From: Bradyrhizobium canariense
Lineage (GTDB): Bacteria; Pseudomonadota; Alphaproteobacteria; Rhizobiales; Xanthobacteraceae
Direction: 5' to 3'
Length of the DNA: 64,000 nt
Assembly (NCBI RefSeq): GCF_018130465.1
Contig: NZ_JAFCKJ010000004.1
Span: forward strand, 62,001-126,000
The notes beneath the pieces are model-generated. The model searched no databases. It was not told where the DNA came from and worked only from the letters and a program-made list of their open reading frames with translations. Of this stretch, positions 8,461 through 17,512 are shown piece after piece. A program made the position numbers and the translations under genes. Numbering within the stretch: the first letter of the stretch is position 1; each line of letters begins with the position of its first letter.

Positions 8461-9426
8461 TCAAACCCTGATCAGCCGCACCCGCGTGCCCCAGGGATCG
8501 ATCGCCTCGACGCCATTGGCAAGCGCCGTGACTTTCGCGCCGCCCTTGCGCAAGCGCTCGTCCTGCGCGGCAAGCAGTTCCGGCTTCTCCGTCACCAACG
8601 AGAACCAGGCGAGCCCCGTAGCCTGATCGTCGCGCTGGCCGGCGCCCTGGCTCTGCCAGACGTTCATGCCGAGGTGATGGTGATAGCGCCCCGACGACAG
8701 GAACGCGGCGCCGCCGCGGCGGCGGGTCGGGTCGAGGCCGACCGTGCCGTGGTAGAAATTCTCCGCCTGTGCGAGATCGCCGACACGCAGATGCATGTGG
8801 CCGATGCGCAAGCCGTCCGGCGCCCTCGCATAGTCGGCAACGCGCGTATTGGTCAGCGACAGCAGGTCTGGAATGTTGAGCTCGTCGGAGGCCATCTTCA
8901 CGCTGCCCTCGCTCCACTGCCATTGCGAGGGATCGCGGTCGGCATAGACCTCGATGCCATTGCCTTCGGGGTCGTCGAGATAGACCGACTCGCTGACGAG
9001 GTGATCGGCAAAGCCCGACAGCGGCACCCGATGCGAGGCCGCGTGCACCAGCCAGCGCGCGAGGTCCTTGCGCGTCGGCATCAGGAAGGCGGTGTGGTAG
9101 AGGCCGGCGGCGTTGCGCGGCTCTATCTCGGCATTGGGACGGGCCTCCAGCACGAGCAACGTGATGCCGGCCGTGCCGAGGCTGACAGCAGTTGCCGAGC
9201 GTTCCATCACGGTGAGCCCGATGACGTCGCGGTAGTAGTCCGCAACCTTGTCGAGATTTTTCACCCGGAGCGTCACCATGCCGACCCGCATCGGCGTGCG
9301 GCTGGCATAGGTCGGCCCGCCGCCCTGCGGCGTGCCCTCCGCGCGCGCCGCGCCCGCAGCCGCCATTGCGAGCGAGGTGGCGCCGGCGAGTTGAAGCAGG
9401 GTGCGGCGGGTGAGGTCGATGGTCAT
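8461..9426 (-). CDS. Tat-exported VOC family (extradiol dioxygenase-like) protein
   Basis: 321 residues. The N terminus carries a twin-arginine motif (TRRTLLQLAG) and a hydrophobic stretch ending AAARA, so export folded with its metal is likely. Two glyoxalase/VOC modules follow: one around residues 45-180 (MRVGMVTLRVKNLDK to DPEGNGIEVYAD), the other 205-320 (GLRIGHMHLRVGDL, YHHHLGMNVW). This two-module layout matches catechol 2,3-dioxygenase-like CatE proteins. The metal-ligand candidates are His in IGHMHLRV and HHHLG and Glu in GIEVY. The substrate is unknown. It lies 64 bp upstream of the DapA-like gene. Confidence 0.85.
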   Translation of the reverse strand: MTIDLTRRTLLQLAGATSLAMAAAGAARAEGTPQGGGPTYASRTPMRVGMVTLRVKNLDKVADYYRDVIGLTVMERSATAVSLGTAGITLLVLEARPNAEIEPRNAAGLYHTAFLMPTRKDLARWLVHAASHRVPLSGFADHLVSESVYLDDPEGNGIEVYADRDPSQWQWSEGSVKMASDELNIPDLLSLTNTRVADYARAPDGLRIGHMHLRVGDLAQAENFYHGTVGLDPTRRRGGAAFLSSGRYHHHLGMNVWQSQGAGQRDDQATGLAWFSLVTEKPELLAAQDERLRKGGAKVTALANGVEAIDPWGTRVRLIRV

Positions 9427-9560
9427 CGGTCAGGCTCGCTGAAAAACGCTTGAGGCCGTGTGGCGCAAAGATCGGGCCGATTGCTACACGTTCCCGTGAG
9501 CGGCTCCCAATCACATGTTCGTCGGCCGTGGTCTTACGGACCAGCTTTCCCGGTCGGTTT

Positions 9561-9594
9561 TTCCTGGTCACTTTCCTTGTCACTTTCCTGGCCA
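9561..9594. repeat. Short 12-bp tandem repeat
   Basis: ttcctggtcact (9561-9572) is followed directly by ttccttgtcact (9573-9584) and a partial third copy. It lies in the 231-bp gap between the divergent VOC and pseudo-HtrA genes, where promoters for both must lie. It may be only a slippage product. Confidence 0.5.
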
Positions 9595-9657
9595 TCCGGC
9601 CAGTTTCACAATTGGCCGCGACATCCCAGATTGGGGGCAGCTTACAGGAGCCCGCCC

Positions 9658-10524
9658 ATGACCGACCCAACTCCTCTGTCCTCGCTGTCGTCCGCGCTCG
9701 CGGACGTGGTGGCGCGCACCGCGCCTTCCGTCGTCGCCGTACATTCGCATCGCTCCCGCGCCACCGGCTTCGTCTGGAAACCCGGCCTGATCGTCACCGC
9801 CGACGAGGCGCTGGCCGACGAGGGGGAAGTCGAGATCGGCCTCCCCGACGGCAGCACCGCGGCCGCCACGATCGCAGGCCGCGACCATACGACGGATATC
9901 GCACTGCTGCGCGCCGATACGGCGATGACCCCGGTCAAGCTGGCCGCAACGGTGCCGCCCCTCGGCGCGTTGTCGGTCGTCGTCGCCACCAACCGCGATA
10001 CGCCGAGCGCCGCGCTCGGCATGGTGTCGCTGTCCGGCAAGAGCTGGCGCTCCTTGCGCGGCGGCGACATCGACGCGCGGATCGAGCTCGACATCCGCTT
10101 GCGCACCAGCCAGCAGGGCGGCCTCGCACTCGATGCATCGGGCGAAGCCTTCGGCATGGCCGTGCTTGGCCCGAGGCGTGTGCTGGTGATCCCGACGGCG
10201 ACGATCGAGCGGGTCGCGGCACAGCTCGAGACGCGCGGCCGCATTGCGCGCGGATATCTCGGCCTCGGGCTCCAGCCGGTCCGGCTCGACGACGGCGTCG
10301 GCGCGATGGTGATGAATGTCGACAAGGACGGCCCTTCGGCCGCGGCCGGCATCCGCCAGGGCGACGTCATCGTGGCGGTCAACGACCAGAAACTGTCCGG
10401 CGTACGTGCACTGTCGCGGACACTGGGTCCGGCGAGCGTGGGCGCGGTGGTCGATGTCGCGGCGCGCCGCGGCGGCGAGCCGGTCAGCTTCAAGGTCACG
10501 ATCGGCGAGAGGCCGGCGGCGTGA
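9658..10524 (+). CDS. HtrA/DegP-like PDZ protein without catalytic His and Ser (pseudoprotease)
   Basis: 288 residues from ATG 9658 (cttacaggag upstream supplies AGGAG). The trypsin-like S1C domain spans about residues 10-185 and a PDZ domain about 190-285 (RGYLGLGLQP, GPSAAAGIRQGDVIVAVN). Aligned with DegP motifs, VTNNHVV becomes VTADEAL (His to Glu, residue 50). GNSGGAL becomes SQQGGLA (Ser to Gln, residue 153), while Asp80 in TTDIALL remains. Proteolysis is therefore not expected. There is no signal peptide, so it looks cytoplasmic. Its last four bases overlap the GTG start of a LuxR-type gene, which implies coupled translation and a shared job, perhaps ligand or protein sensing. Confidence 0.88.
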   Translation: MTDPTPLSSLSSALADVVARTAPSVVAVHSHRSRATGFVWKPGLIVTADEALADEGEVEIGLPDGSTAAATIAGRDHTTDIALLRADTAMTPVKLAATVPPLGALSVVVATNRDTPSAALGMVSLSGKSWRSLRGGDIDARIELDIRLRTSQQGGLALDASGEAFGMAVLGPRRVLVIPTATIERVAAQLETRGRIARGYLGLGLQPVRLDDGVGAMVMNVDKDGPSAAAGIRQGDVIVAVNDQKLSGVRALSRTLGPASVGAVVDVAARRGGEPVSFKVTIGERPAA

Positions 10525-10892
10525 GCGCGGACATCGCGCCCGAGATCGTGCTGGCTTTGGAGATCGACGATCCTGCCCTCGCCGATCGCCTGGCGGCTCT
10601 GCTCGGCAATATCGCCGGGCTTCGTCTCGCCGACCCCGGCGAGAAGGCCGCGGCGGCGATTGTCAGCCGCGATCCGCGCATCAGACCTGCGGACATCGCG
10701 CTGACGCAGCGCGAGCTCGACGTGCTGGCGCTGATGGCGGAAGGTGGCTCCAACAAGATGATCGCGCGTCAGCTCAACATCTCCGTGCACACCGTGAAAT
10801 TCCACGTCGGCTCGCTGCTCGACAAGCTCGATGCCACCGGCCGCACCGATGCGGTGGCTCATGCGGCACGCCGCGGCGTGATCGAACTCTAG
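10521..10892 (+). CDS. LuxR-type HTH regulator with truncated receiver-like N terminus
   Basis: 123 residues starting at GTG 10521, overlapping the upstream stop in the string gtga. The C-terminal half is a clear LuxR/NarL HTH (LTQRELDVLALMAEG, SNKMIARQLNISVHTVKFHV). The N-terminal half (about 55 residues) resembles only the first strands and helix of a receiver domain (ALEIDDPALADRLAALL) and lacks the phosphorylation core. So it is unlikely to be phosphorylated in the usual way. Its coupling to the pseudoprotease gene suggests the HtrA-like protein controls it, or vice versa. Its stop overlaps the stop of the convergent histidine kinase gene. Confidence 0.85.
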   Translation: MSADIAPEIVLALEIDDPALADRLAALLGNIAGLRLADPGEKAAAAIVSRDPRIRPADIALTQRELDVLALMAEGGSNKMIARQLNISVHTVKFHVGSLLDKLDATGRTDAVAHAARRGVIEL

Positions 10893-11962
10893 GGCGGGTG
10901 CGGCGGGAAGCTGAGTTGGACCGTCAGGCCCGGCGCGTTGTCGTGCAGGGCAATCTCGGCGCCATGGAGGCGAGCGACCGCGGCGACCAGGCTTAAGCCA
11001 AGGCCGTTACCCGGGGTGTAGCGGCTCTGCTCGAGCCGGTAGAAGCGCTTGAACACGTGATCGCGCTGATCTGCCGGAATGCCCGGACCGTCGTCGACGA
11101 TCGCGATCACTGCCCCCTCATTGGCGCTGCGGCAAGTGACGGTCACCTGCCCGCCTTTGCAGCCGTGCTTGATCGCGTTGTCGACGAGATTGGCGATGGC
11201 GTCGAACAGGAGGTCGCGATCGCCCGTGATCGCCACCTCGCGGTCGCCGCCCAGGCTGAGCCGCGTCGCGACCTGTTCGGCGGCGGCATCGTAGAGCTCG
11301 ACGACCTCGCCGGCGACCTCGGCGAGATTGAGCGTGCGAAACGCGCTGCGGCGGGCGCGGGTCTCGATCTCCGAGATGCGGGTGATGGAGGCGAACATGC
11401 CGAGCACGGCGTCGAGATCGGCGATGGTGTCGCCGATCAGCGCCGCGTCGGCCTCGCCGCTGCGAGGAGCGTGATAGGCCTTTTCCAGCCGGCCCCGCAT
11501 CCGCGTCAGCGGCGTGCGCAGATCATGGGCGACGTTGTCGCTGACCTGCTTGACCTCGCCCATCAGTGTCTCGATGCGGTCGAGCATCTGGTTGAGGTTT
11601 TCGGCGACGCGGTCCCACTCGTCGTGACTGCCGCGCAGGGGAATGCGTTGGTCGAGGCCGGACATCATGATGGCGCGACTGGTGGCGTTGATCTCCTCGA
11701 TTCGCCCGACCGTGCGGCGCGTCACCAGCACCGCGGCGAGCCCCGCGAGCACCAACATCAGCACGGCGACAGCGGCCATTGCGAGCTCGATCGTGCCCGT
11801 GAAGCCGTCGTGGTCGCCGACAGTGCCGAGCCGGCTCTGCACATAGGCGATCGTGCCGAAATAGACATAGGTCATGATCGCCGCGACGATCAGCCCGAAC
11901 GCCGCGATCGCGATCAGCGCCAGGCGGAAGGTCGAGGAGCGGAGCGTTTTAGCCAGGAGCAC
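10889..11962 (-). CDS. Sensor histidine kinase (EnvZ-like, short periplasmic loop)
   Basis: 357 residues from GTG 11962. Two membrane segments (about 13-35 and 58-82) enclose a loop of only about 25 residues, so it may sense membrane state or a partner protein instead of a large ligand. A HAMP linker follows, then the H-box (NVAHDLRTPLTRMR), N-box (LVDNAIKHG) and G-boxes (DDGPGIP, GLGLSLV). The start overlaps the end of the response regulator gene (stop 11949) by 14 bases, so the two are co-translated and form a two-component system. Confidence 0.92.
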   Translation of the reverse strand: MLLAKTLRSSTFRLALIAIAAFGLIVAAIMTYVYFGTIAYVQSRLGTVGDHDGFTGTIELAMAAVAVLMLVLAGLAAVLVTRRTVGRIEEINATSRAIMMSGLDQRIPLRGSHDEWDRVAENLNQMLDRIETLMGEVKQVSDNVAHDLRTPLTRMRGRLEKAYHAPRSGEADAALIGDTIADLDAVLGMFASITRISEIETRARRSAFRTLNLAEVAGEVVELYDAAAEQVATRLSLGGDREVAITGDRDLLFDAIANLVDNAIKHGCKGGQVTVTCRSANEGAVIAIVDDGPGIPADQRDHVFKRFYRLEQSRYTPGNGLGLSLVAAVARLHGAEIALHDNAPGLTVQLSFPPHPP

Positions 11963-12641
11963 GGAGACAATATCCGATGCCGCGGATGGTGTGGATCAGC
12001 GGATAGGCCTGGGCATCATCGACCTTGCGACGGACGCGCCCGACATAGACGTCGATGATGTTGGTGGAGGGATCGAAATGGAGATCCCAGACATGCTGGA
12101 GCAGCATCGCACGCGAGACGACGCGGCCCTCGTTGCGGACGAGATATTCGAGCAGCTGGAATTCCCGCGGCAACAGCGGAATCTTCCGGCCGCGGCGGCT
12201 CGCGCTGCGCGCGATCAGGTCGATGGCGAGATCGCCGACCCGCAGGATCGTCTCCTTGGCGACGGTGTCGCTGCGCCGGCCGAGCGCCTCCAGCCGCGCC
12301 AGCAATTCGGTGAAAGAGAACGGCTTGACGAGATAATCGTCGCCGCCGGCGCGCAAGCCCCGCACGCGGTCGTCGACCTCGCCGAGTGCGGAGATGATCA
12401 GGAACGGCGCGGCGATGCCGTCGTCGCGCAACTGGCGCATCACGGTGATGCCGTCGATATCGGGCAGCATGCGGTCGATGGTGATCACGGCATAGTCGCG
12501 CGCGGCGCCGTGGCTGAGGGCTTCGCGCCCCGTGGCGGCGAGATCGACGTCGTAGCCAGAGGTCGTCAGCTCCTCGACGAGCTGGCCTGCGGTTTCCGCA
12601 TCGTCCTCGACGACCAGGATACGGCGGTGACCTCCGGTCAT
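11949..12641 (-). CDS. OmpR/PhoB-type response regulator
   Basis: 230 residues. The receiver domain has acidic residues in VVEDDAE, the phospho-acceptor Asp in ITIDRMLPD and the Lys in LVKPFSF. A winged-helix DNA-binding domain follows (LLPREFQLLEYLVRNEGRV, VYVGRVRRKVD). It is the first gene of an overlapping regulator-kinase pair. The strongest candidate target in sight is the secreted Gly/His-rich protein gene upstream on the same strand, but no operator could be defined. Confidence 0.93.
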   Translation of the reverse strand: MTGGHRRILVVEDDAETAGQLVEELTTSGYDVDLAATGREALSHGAARDYAVITIDRMLPDIDGITVMRQLRDDGIAAPFLIISALGEVDDRVRGLRAGGDDYLVKPFSFTELLARLEALGRRSDTVAKETILRVGDLAIDLIARSASRRGRKIPLLPREFQLLEYLVRNEGRVVSRAMLLQHVWDLHFDPSTNIIDVYVGRVRRKVDDAQAYPLIHTIRGIGYCLRAPG

Positions 12642-12738
12642 GACAAACTCCGCGCGACGATCGCCACCAGACTATCCCGTTCCGGGGCTGAGCGGAACCG
12701 CCCGATGACGATCGCGACAATGGTGCGGTACGGCGATG

Positions 12739-13191
12739 CTAGTACCAACTGTCTCCGCACACATTGACCCATTGCCACCCATAGGGCGTCAAGCTCCTGC
12801 GCCAGCAGCCGTCATTGTAGCCGGCATAGTAATAGGGCGCGCCGAAGACGGCGAAACGACGGAAATGATGGTGATGGACGAAAGCGTGATGGCCGTGCCA
12901 GCCGGCGCCGGCAAAGCGTGGCCCGATCGCCGCATGCGCGAAGCGTGCACCGCCGAACCCTGGTCCGCCAACATGGGCGAAGCGCGCACCGCCCATCCCA
13001 CCGGCAAAACCGCCAGCATGCATGCCACCGCCGAAATGCCCGCCACCGCCAAAGCCGCCATGGCCGCCACCGCCGAAACCACTACCATGGCCGCCGCCCC
13101 CACCTCCACCTCGGGCGAGAACGGGCGAAGCGAGCGCCATCGCTGCCGCGATCGTCACCGCGGTGAAGCCTTTAAGAAGCCTGTTGTCCAT
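12739..13191 (-). CDS. Secreted Gly/His-rich protein of unknown function
   Basis: 150 residues with a signal peptide ending ASPVLA. A low-complexity region rich in Gly, His and Phe follows (repeated GGGGHGGF-like blocks, residues 28-85), then a His cluster (HHAFVHHHHFRRF). The ordered C terminus has two Cys (GCWRRS, WVNVCGDSW). Such proteins are common in Bradyrhizobium as exported, unassigned products. The His clusters could bind metal; that is inference. The gene sits just upstream of the two-component genes on the same strand, 97 bp away. Confidence 0.8.
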   Translation of the reverse strand: MDNRLLKGFTAVTIAAAMALASPVLARGGGGGGGHGSGFGGGGHGGFGGGGHFGGGMHAGGFAGGMGGARFAHVGGPGFGGARFAHAAIGPRFAGAGWHGHHAFVHHHHFRRFAVFGAPYYYAGYNDGCWRRSLTPYGWQWVNVCGDSWY

Positions 13192-13330
13192 TGAAGCATC
13201 CTCCGTGCTGCGCGGCGATATTGCTGCCGCGCGAGGAGGATCAGATGAGGAGAAGGCGCAGTCTCCTTCAACTTACAAATGCGCCAGATTCTGACGCCGG
13301 AGTTAGGGAGGCGTCCCTCACGCTCTCCTC

Positions 13331-13415
13331 GTCATTGCGAGGAGCCCTTGCGACGAAGCAATCCAGGCTGTCCGGGCGGAAGCAGTCTGGATTGCTTCGC
13401 TGCGCTCGCAATGAC
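13331..13415. repeat. Inverted-repeat element (cattgcgaggagc / gctcgcaatgac type)
   Basis: Outer arms gtcattgcgaggagc and gctgcgctcgcaatgac flank inner arms gacgaagcaatccag and ctggattgcttcg. The two arm pairs nest into one long imperfect hairpin. It lies in the 314-bp space (13192-13505) between the Gly/His-rich gene and tex, which otherwise holds that gene's promoter region and the hairpin at 13471-13498. The element type is familiar from Bradyrhizobium. Confidence 0.7.
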
Positions 13416-13470
13416 GACGTGGATTGAACTCTGCAGATGTCGAGCAGCTCAACGCGCAGAGACTCTCCGA

Positions 13471-13498
13471 CCTCTCCCCGCTGAAGAGCGGGGAGAGG
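13471..13498 (-). terminator. Strong hairpin just past the tex stop codon
   Basis: cctctccccgct and agcggggagagg form a perfect 12-bp stem around the loop gaag. It begins 7 bases after the tex stop in the direction of transcription. There is no long T run, so it may be a terminator or an mRNA-stabilising hairpin. Confidence 0.5.
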
Positions 13499-13505
13499 TT
13501 AAGGA

Positions 13506-15839
13506 CTACGCCCGCTTGCCGCCGTTCTTCTCGGCCGCGCGGCGCAGCGCTTCGGCGAGGGCTCCACCGCCGGAGGATTCCTGCTTGCGCGGAGCCGACG
13601 AGGTCATGCGGGAGGGGTTGCGCGAGCTGTTATCGCGCTGCATGCCGGGCGCTTCCTTGGCGCCGACCTCGTCGTCGAGGCGCAATGTCAGCGAGATGCG
13701 CTTGCGGGCGACCTCGAAGTCCAGCACCTTCACCTTGACGATGTCGCCGGGCTTCACCACCTCGCGCGGATCCTTGATGTAGGTCTTGGACATCGCCGAG
13801 ATGTGCACGAGGCCGTCCTGGTGCACGCCGATGTCGACGAAGGCGCCGAAGGCGGCGACGTTGGTCACGGTGCCTTCGAGGATCATGCCCTTCTTGAGGT
13901 GCTTGATCTCCTCGACGCCCTCCATGAACACCGCGGCCTTGAACGCCGGGCGCGGGTCGCGACCGGGCTTCTCGAGCTCGCGCAGGATGTCGGTGACGGT
14001 CGGCAGGCCGAACGTCTCGTCGACGAAATCCTTCGGCTTCAGCGTACGCACGATGTCGCTGCTGCCGATCAGCGCCTTGATGTCGCTCTTGGTGGCGCTG
14101 AGAATCCGGCGCACCACCGGATAGGCTTCTGGATGCACGCCGGAGGCGTCGAGCGGGTCCTCGCCGCCGACGATGCGCAGGAAGCCCGCGCACTGCTCGA
14201 ACGCCTTGGGTCCGAGCCGCGGCACCTCCTTCAACGCCTTGCGCGACTTGAACGGACCGTTGGCGTCGCGGTGTGCCACGATGCTCGAGGCGAGGCCGGA
14301 GCCGACGCCCGACACGCGCGCAAGCAGCGGAGCGGAAGCGGTGTTGACGTCGACGCCGACCGCGTTCACGCAGTCTTCGACCACGGCATCGAGCGATTTG
14401 GCGAGCTTGGCCTGGCCGAGGTCGTGCTGGTACTGGCCGACGCCGATCGCCTTGGGCTCGATCTTGACCAGCTCGGCGAGCGGATCCTGGAGACGGCGGG
14501 CGATCGAGACCGCGCCGCGCAGGGTGACGTCAAGGCCCGGCAATTCCTCCGAGGCAAAAGCCGAGGCCGAATAGACCGACGCGCCGGCTTCCGACACCAC
14601 GATCTTGGTCATCTTCAGCTCGGCCAGGCCCTTGACGAGGTCGGCCGCGAGCTTGTCGGTCTCGCGCGAGGCGGTGCCGTTGCCGATCGCGATCAGCTCG
14701 ACGCGATGTTTCAGCGCGAGCTTGCCGAGGATCGCAAGCGCCTCGTTCCACTGCCGCTGGGGCTCGTGCGGGTAGATCACGGCGGTATCGACCACCTTGC
14801 CGGTCGCGTCGGTGACGGCGACCTTGACGCCGGTGCGGAAGCCGGGATCGAGCCCCATGGTGACGCGGGTGCCGGCGGGCGCGGCCAGCAGGAGGTCGCG
14901 CAAGTTGGAGGCGAACACGCGCACGGCCTCGGTCTCGGCCGCATTCCACAGCCGCATCCGCAGGTCGATGTTGAGATGCACCTGGATCTTGGTGCGCCAG
15001 GCCCAGCGCACGGTGTCGATCATCCAGCGGTCGCCGGCGCGCTTGAGGTCGGCGATGCCGAACCGCTTCATGATCTTCAGCTCATAGGCACTCGGCACGC
15101 CCGGGGGCGATGCTTCGGCTTCGGCCTGAATCTGGAGATCGAGGATCTCTTCCTTCTCGCCGCGGAACATCGCGAGGATGCGGTGCGAGGGCAGCTTCGT
15201 CAGCGGCTCGGAGAACTCGAAATAGTCGGCAAACTTTTCGCCCTCGGTTTTCTTGCCGTCGCGCACCTTGGAGGCCATGCGCGCATTGGTCCACACCTCC
15301 TCGCGCAGGCTCCCGATCAGGTCGGCGTCTTCGTCGAAACGCTCGACCAGGATGGCGCGGGCGCCGTCGAGTGCCGCAGCGGCATCGGCAACGCCCTTGT
15401 CGGCATTGACGAAGGCTTCGGCTACGACCTTCGGATCGTTGGTGGGCTCGGCCATGAGCTGATTGGCGAGCGGCTCCAGGCCGGCTTCCTTGGCGATCTC
15501 CGCCTTGGTGCGGCGCTTTGGCTTGAACGGCAGATAGATGTCTTCGAGGCGCGCCTTGCTGTCGGCGGCAAGAATGGAGGCTTCCAGCGCGGCATCGAGC
15601 TTGCCCTGCTCGCGAACCGATTCGAGGATGGCCTTGCGGCGGTCCTCGAGCTCGCGCAGGTAACCCAGGCGCTCCTCCAGGGTGCGCAGTTGCGCGTCGT
15701 CGAGCGCACCGGTCGCTTCCTTGCGGTAGCGGGCGATGAAGGGAACCGTGGCGCCGCCGTCGAGCAGCGCCACTGTCGCCTCGACCTGCTCCGCCCGAAC
15801 CCCAAGCTCCTGCGCAATTTTCTGGTTGATATTTGCCAC
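13506..15839 (-). CDS. tex: Tex family RNA-binding transcription accessory protein
   Basis: 777 residues, the usual length. The order is a Tex N-terminal helical domain (residues 1-200), a YqgF/RNase H-like domain (about 330-430, [16 protein letters not shown]), helix-hairpin-helix (about 490-560, [15 protein letters not shown]) and a C-terminal S1 RNA-binding domain (about 650-715, [16 protein letters not shown]). It ends in a basic tail. Tex binds nucleic acid and affects transcription and RNA turnover. It is a monocistronic housekeeping gene here, with a hairpin right after the stop. Confidence 0.97.
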   Translation of the reverse strand: MANINQKIAQELGVRAEQVEATVALLDGGATVPFIARYRKEATGALDDAQLRTLEERLGYLRELEDRRKAILESVREQGKLDAALEASILAADSKARLEDIYLPFKPKRRTKAEIAKEAGLEPLANQLMAEPTNDPKVVAEAFVNADKGVADAAAALDGARAILVERFDEDADLIGSLREEVWTNARMASKVRDGKKTEGEKFADYFEFSEPLTKLPSHRILAMFRGEKEEILDLQIQAEAEASPPGVPSAYELKIMKRFGIADLKRAGDRWMIDTVRWAWRTKIQVHLNIDLRMRLWNAAETEAVRVFASNLRDLLLAAPAGTRVTMGLDPGFRTGVKVAVTDATGKVVDTAVIYPHEPQRQWNEALAILGKLALKHRVELIAIGNGTASRETDKLAADLVKGLAELKMTKIVVSEAGASVYSASAFASEELPGLDVTLRGAVSIARRLQDPLAELVKIEPKAIGVGQYQHDLGQAKLAKSLDAVVEDCVNAVGVDVNTASAPLLARVSGVGSGLASSIVAHRDANGPFKSRKALKEVPRLGPKAFEQCAGFLRIVGGEDPLDASGVHPEAYPVVRRILSATKSDIKALIGSSDIVRTLKPKDFVDETFGLPTVTDILRELEKPGRDPRPAFKAAVFMEGVEEIKHLKKGMILEGTVTNVAAFGAFVDIGVHQDGLVHISAMSKTYIKDPREVVKPGDIVKVKVLDFEVARKRISLTLRLDDEVGAKEAPGMQRDNSSRNPSRMTSSAPRKQESSGGGALAEALRRAAEKNGGKRA

Positions 15840-16024
15840 GCGAGAACCCCTCTATCCAAGCACGCATCGCGGAGGCGAACCACCGGCTGCGGGACGCCGC
15901 TTATGGACCAATCGGGGTTGATTCATCAAGGTGCGGCAGACGACCGTCGACAAGGGATTTTTTGTTGATGCGATGCGATCTCGCCACAATCGTGGGGGCG
16001 ACGCAGAGGGCGCACATATTCCGC

Positions 16025-16153
16025 CGTCGTCCTGGCGAAAGCCAGGACCCATACCGCGTGATTCATCGATTGTGGGCGGTAGGCATACCGAACGACGAGC
16101 CTTCGCCAAACTGCTCCCTGGGGTAATGGGTCCTGGCGTTCGCCAGGACGACG
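16025..16153. repeat. Palindromic element (gtcgtcctggcgaaagccagg type)
   Basis: The left arm gtcgtcctggcgaaagccagg (16025 on) pairs with the right arm cctggcgttcgccaggacgac (ending 16153). It is the same family as 4899-5022 and 51242-51366. It lies in the 400-bp gap between the divergent tex and amidohydrolase genes; I see no gene in the rest of that gap. Confidence 0.7.
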
Positions 16154-16239
16154 ATGGGGATTGCTCGACACCTTGACAGGCGCCTCGGTTCAGCGGCTGT
16201 TTTGTCCGCCGGGCTCCTGAACTCCATGTGAGGACTATA

Positions 16240-17352
16240 ATGCGGACGACATCGGTCGGCGTCATCAGGATCGCCACCAGGGGCCCCGGCGACGTCTCTG
16301 GGCTCATGAGCATAATCGACTCCGGGGCGATCGATCCGACATCCATCCTGGCGATCCTCGGCAAGACCGAAGGCAATGGCGGCGTCAACGACTTTACCCG
16401 GGAATATGCCGTTGCCGCACTGTGCACGGCGCTGGCGCCGCGGCTCGGCCTGTCGCCGCAGGAGGTCGAGCAACGCATCGCTTTCGTGATGTCCGGCGGC
16501 ACCGAGGGCGTGCTCAGCCCGCACATCACCGTGTTCACGCGCCGGGACGTTCTGCAGCGCCCGGCAGGCATCTCCGGCAAGCGCCTGAGCATCGGCATGG
16601 CGCACACGCGGGATTTTCTCCCTGAAGAGCTCGGCCGCTCCGCGCAGATCACGGAGACAGCCGACGCCGTGAAGGCCGCGATGGAGGATGCCGGCATCGC
16701 CGATCCCGCCGACGTCCACTTCGTGCAGATCAAGTGCCCGCTGCTCACCAGTGATCGCGTCGCGGCGGCAAACGCGCGCGGCAACAAGACGGCGACGACC
16801 AGCTCTTACAGCTCGATGGCCTATTCGCGCGGCGCTTCCGCGCTCGGGGTTGCGGTCGCGCTCGGCGAGATCGCGACCGACATACGCGACGAGGACGTGC
16901 TGCGACGCTACGATCTGTTCTCGAAGGTCGCCTCGACCTCGTCCGGAATCGAGCTGATGCACAACGTCGTCATCGTGCTCGGCAACACGATGTCCTCGAC
17001 GAGCGAATTCGAGATCGGGCATGCCGTGATGAGCGATGCGATCGACGCCGCCGCGGTGCTTGCGGCGCTGGAGAGCGTTGGGCTCCGTGCCGCGCCGCAG
17101 ACGACGACCGGCCGCGAGCTCGTCAACATCTTCGCCAAAGCCGAGGCCTCGCCTGATGGCAGCGTGCGCGGCTTCCGCCACACCATGCTGGAAGACACCG
17201 ATATCAGCTCGACACGCCACGCCCGGGCTGCCGTTGGCGGCTTGATTGCCGGTCTCGCAGGCACCGGCGCGGTCTATGTCTCCGGCGGCGCCGAGCACCA
17301 GGGCCCCGCCGGCGGTGGGCCGGTTGCGGTGATCGCAAAGCTCTCGAATTGA
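16240..17352 (+). CDS. Ring-opening amidohydrolase, cyanuric acid hydrolase type
   Basis: 370 residues from ATG 16240 (a GTG at 16228 is in frame, but GAGGA lies 5 bases before the ATG). The family (AtzD/TrzD/barbiturase) has three repeats, each giving a Ser-Lys pair. Visible are Lys42 (GKTEGNG) with Ser85 (SGGTEG), Lys165 (VQIKCPLL) with Ser234/235 (ASTSSG), and the C-terminal GAEHQGPAGGG metal/ligand loop. It should open cyanuric acid or a related ring such as barbiturate to a linear ureide. An amidase gene follows on the same strand after 160 bp and might process the product. The substrate choice is not provable here. Confidence 0.9.
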   Translation: MRTTSVGVIRIATRGPGDVSGLMSIIDSGAIDPTSILAILGKTEGNGGVNDFTREYAVAALCTALAPRLGLSPQEVEQRIAFVMSGGTEGVLSPHITVFTRRDVLQRPAGISGKRLSIGMAHTRDFLPEELGRSAQITETADAVKAAMEDAGIADPADVHFVQIKCPLLTSDRVAAANARGNKTATTSSYSSMAYSRGASALGVAVALGEIATDIRDEDVLRRYDLFSKVASTSSGIELMHNVVIVLGNTMSSTSEFEIGHAVMSDAIDAAAVLAALESVGLRAAPQTTTGRELVNIFAKAEASPDGSVRGFRHTMLEDTDISSTRHARAAVGGLIAGLAGTGAVYVSGGAEHQGPAGGGPVAVIAKLSN

Positions 17353-17512
17353 TGCGTGCGCATGCAATGCGGGCTTGCAAACGGCGGCTTACAAACGACG
17401 GCTTGCAAACGACCTCTCCATCCGGCGCAACCCTGCCCTTCGCGCCGCCTCAGTTGATTAAAGTGTTCCTGTGCGAAACTAAGATGGCGCCGCACGAAGA
17501 GGTTTGAATCGC

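Noticed and set aside
12985-13120. Short repeated blocks that look like a tandem repeat or CRISPR
   Set aside because: They are the codons of the Gly/His-rich low-complexity region of the protein at 12739-13191, with no spacers.
13803-15968. A 721-residue plus-strand frame opposite tex
   Set aside because: Composition is Arg/Leu/Val/His-rich shadow of a GC-rich gene, and tex on the other strand has complete domains.
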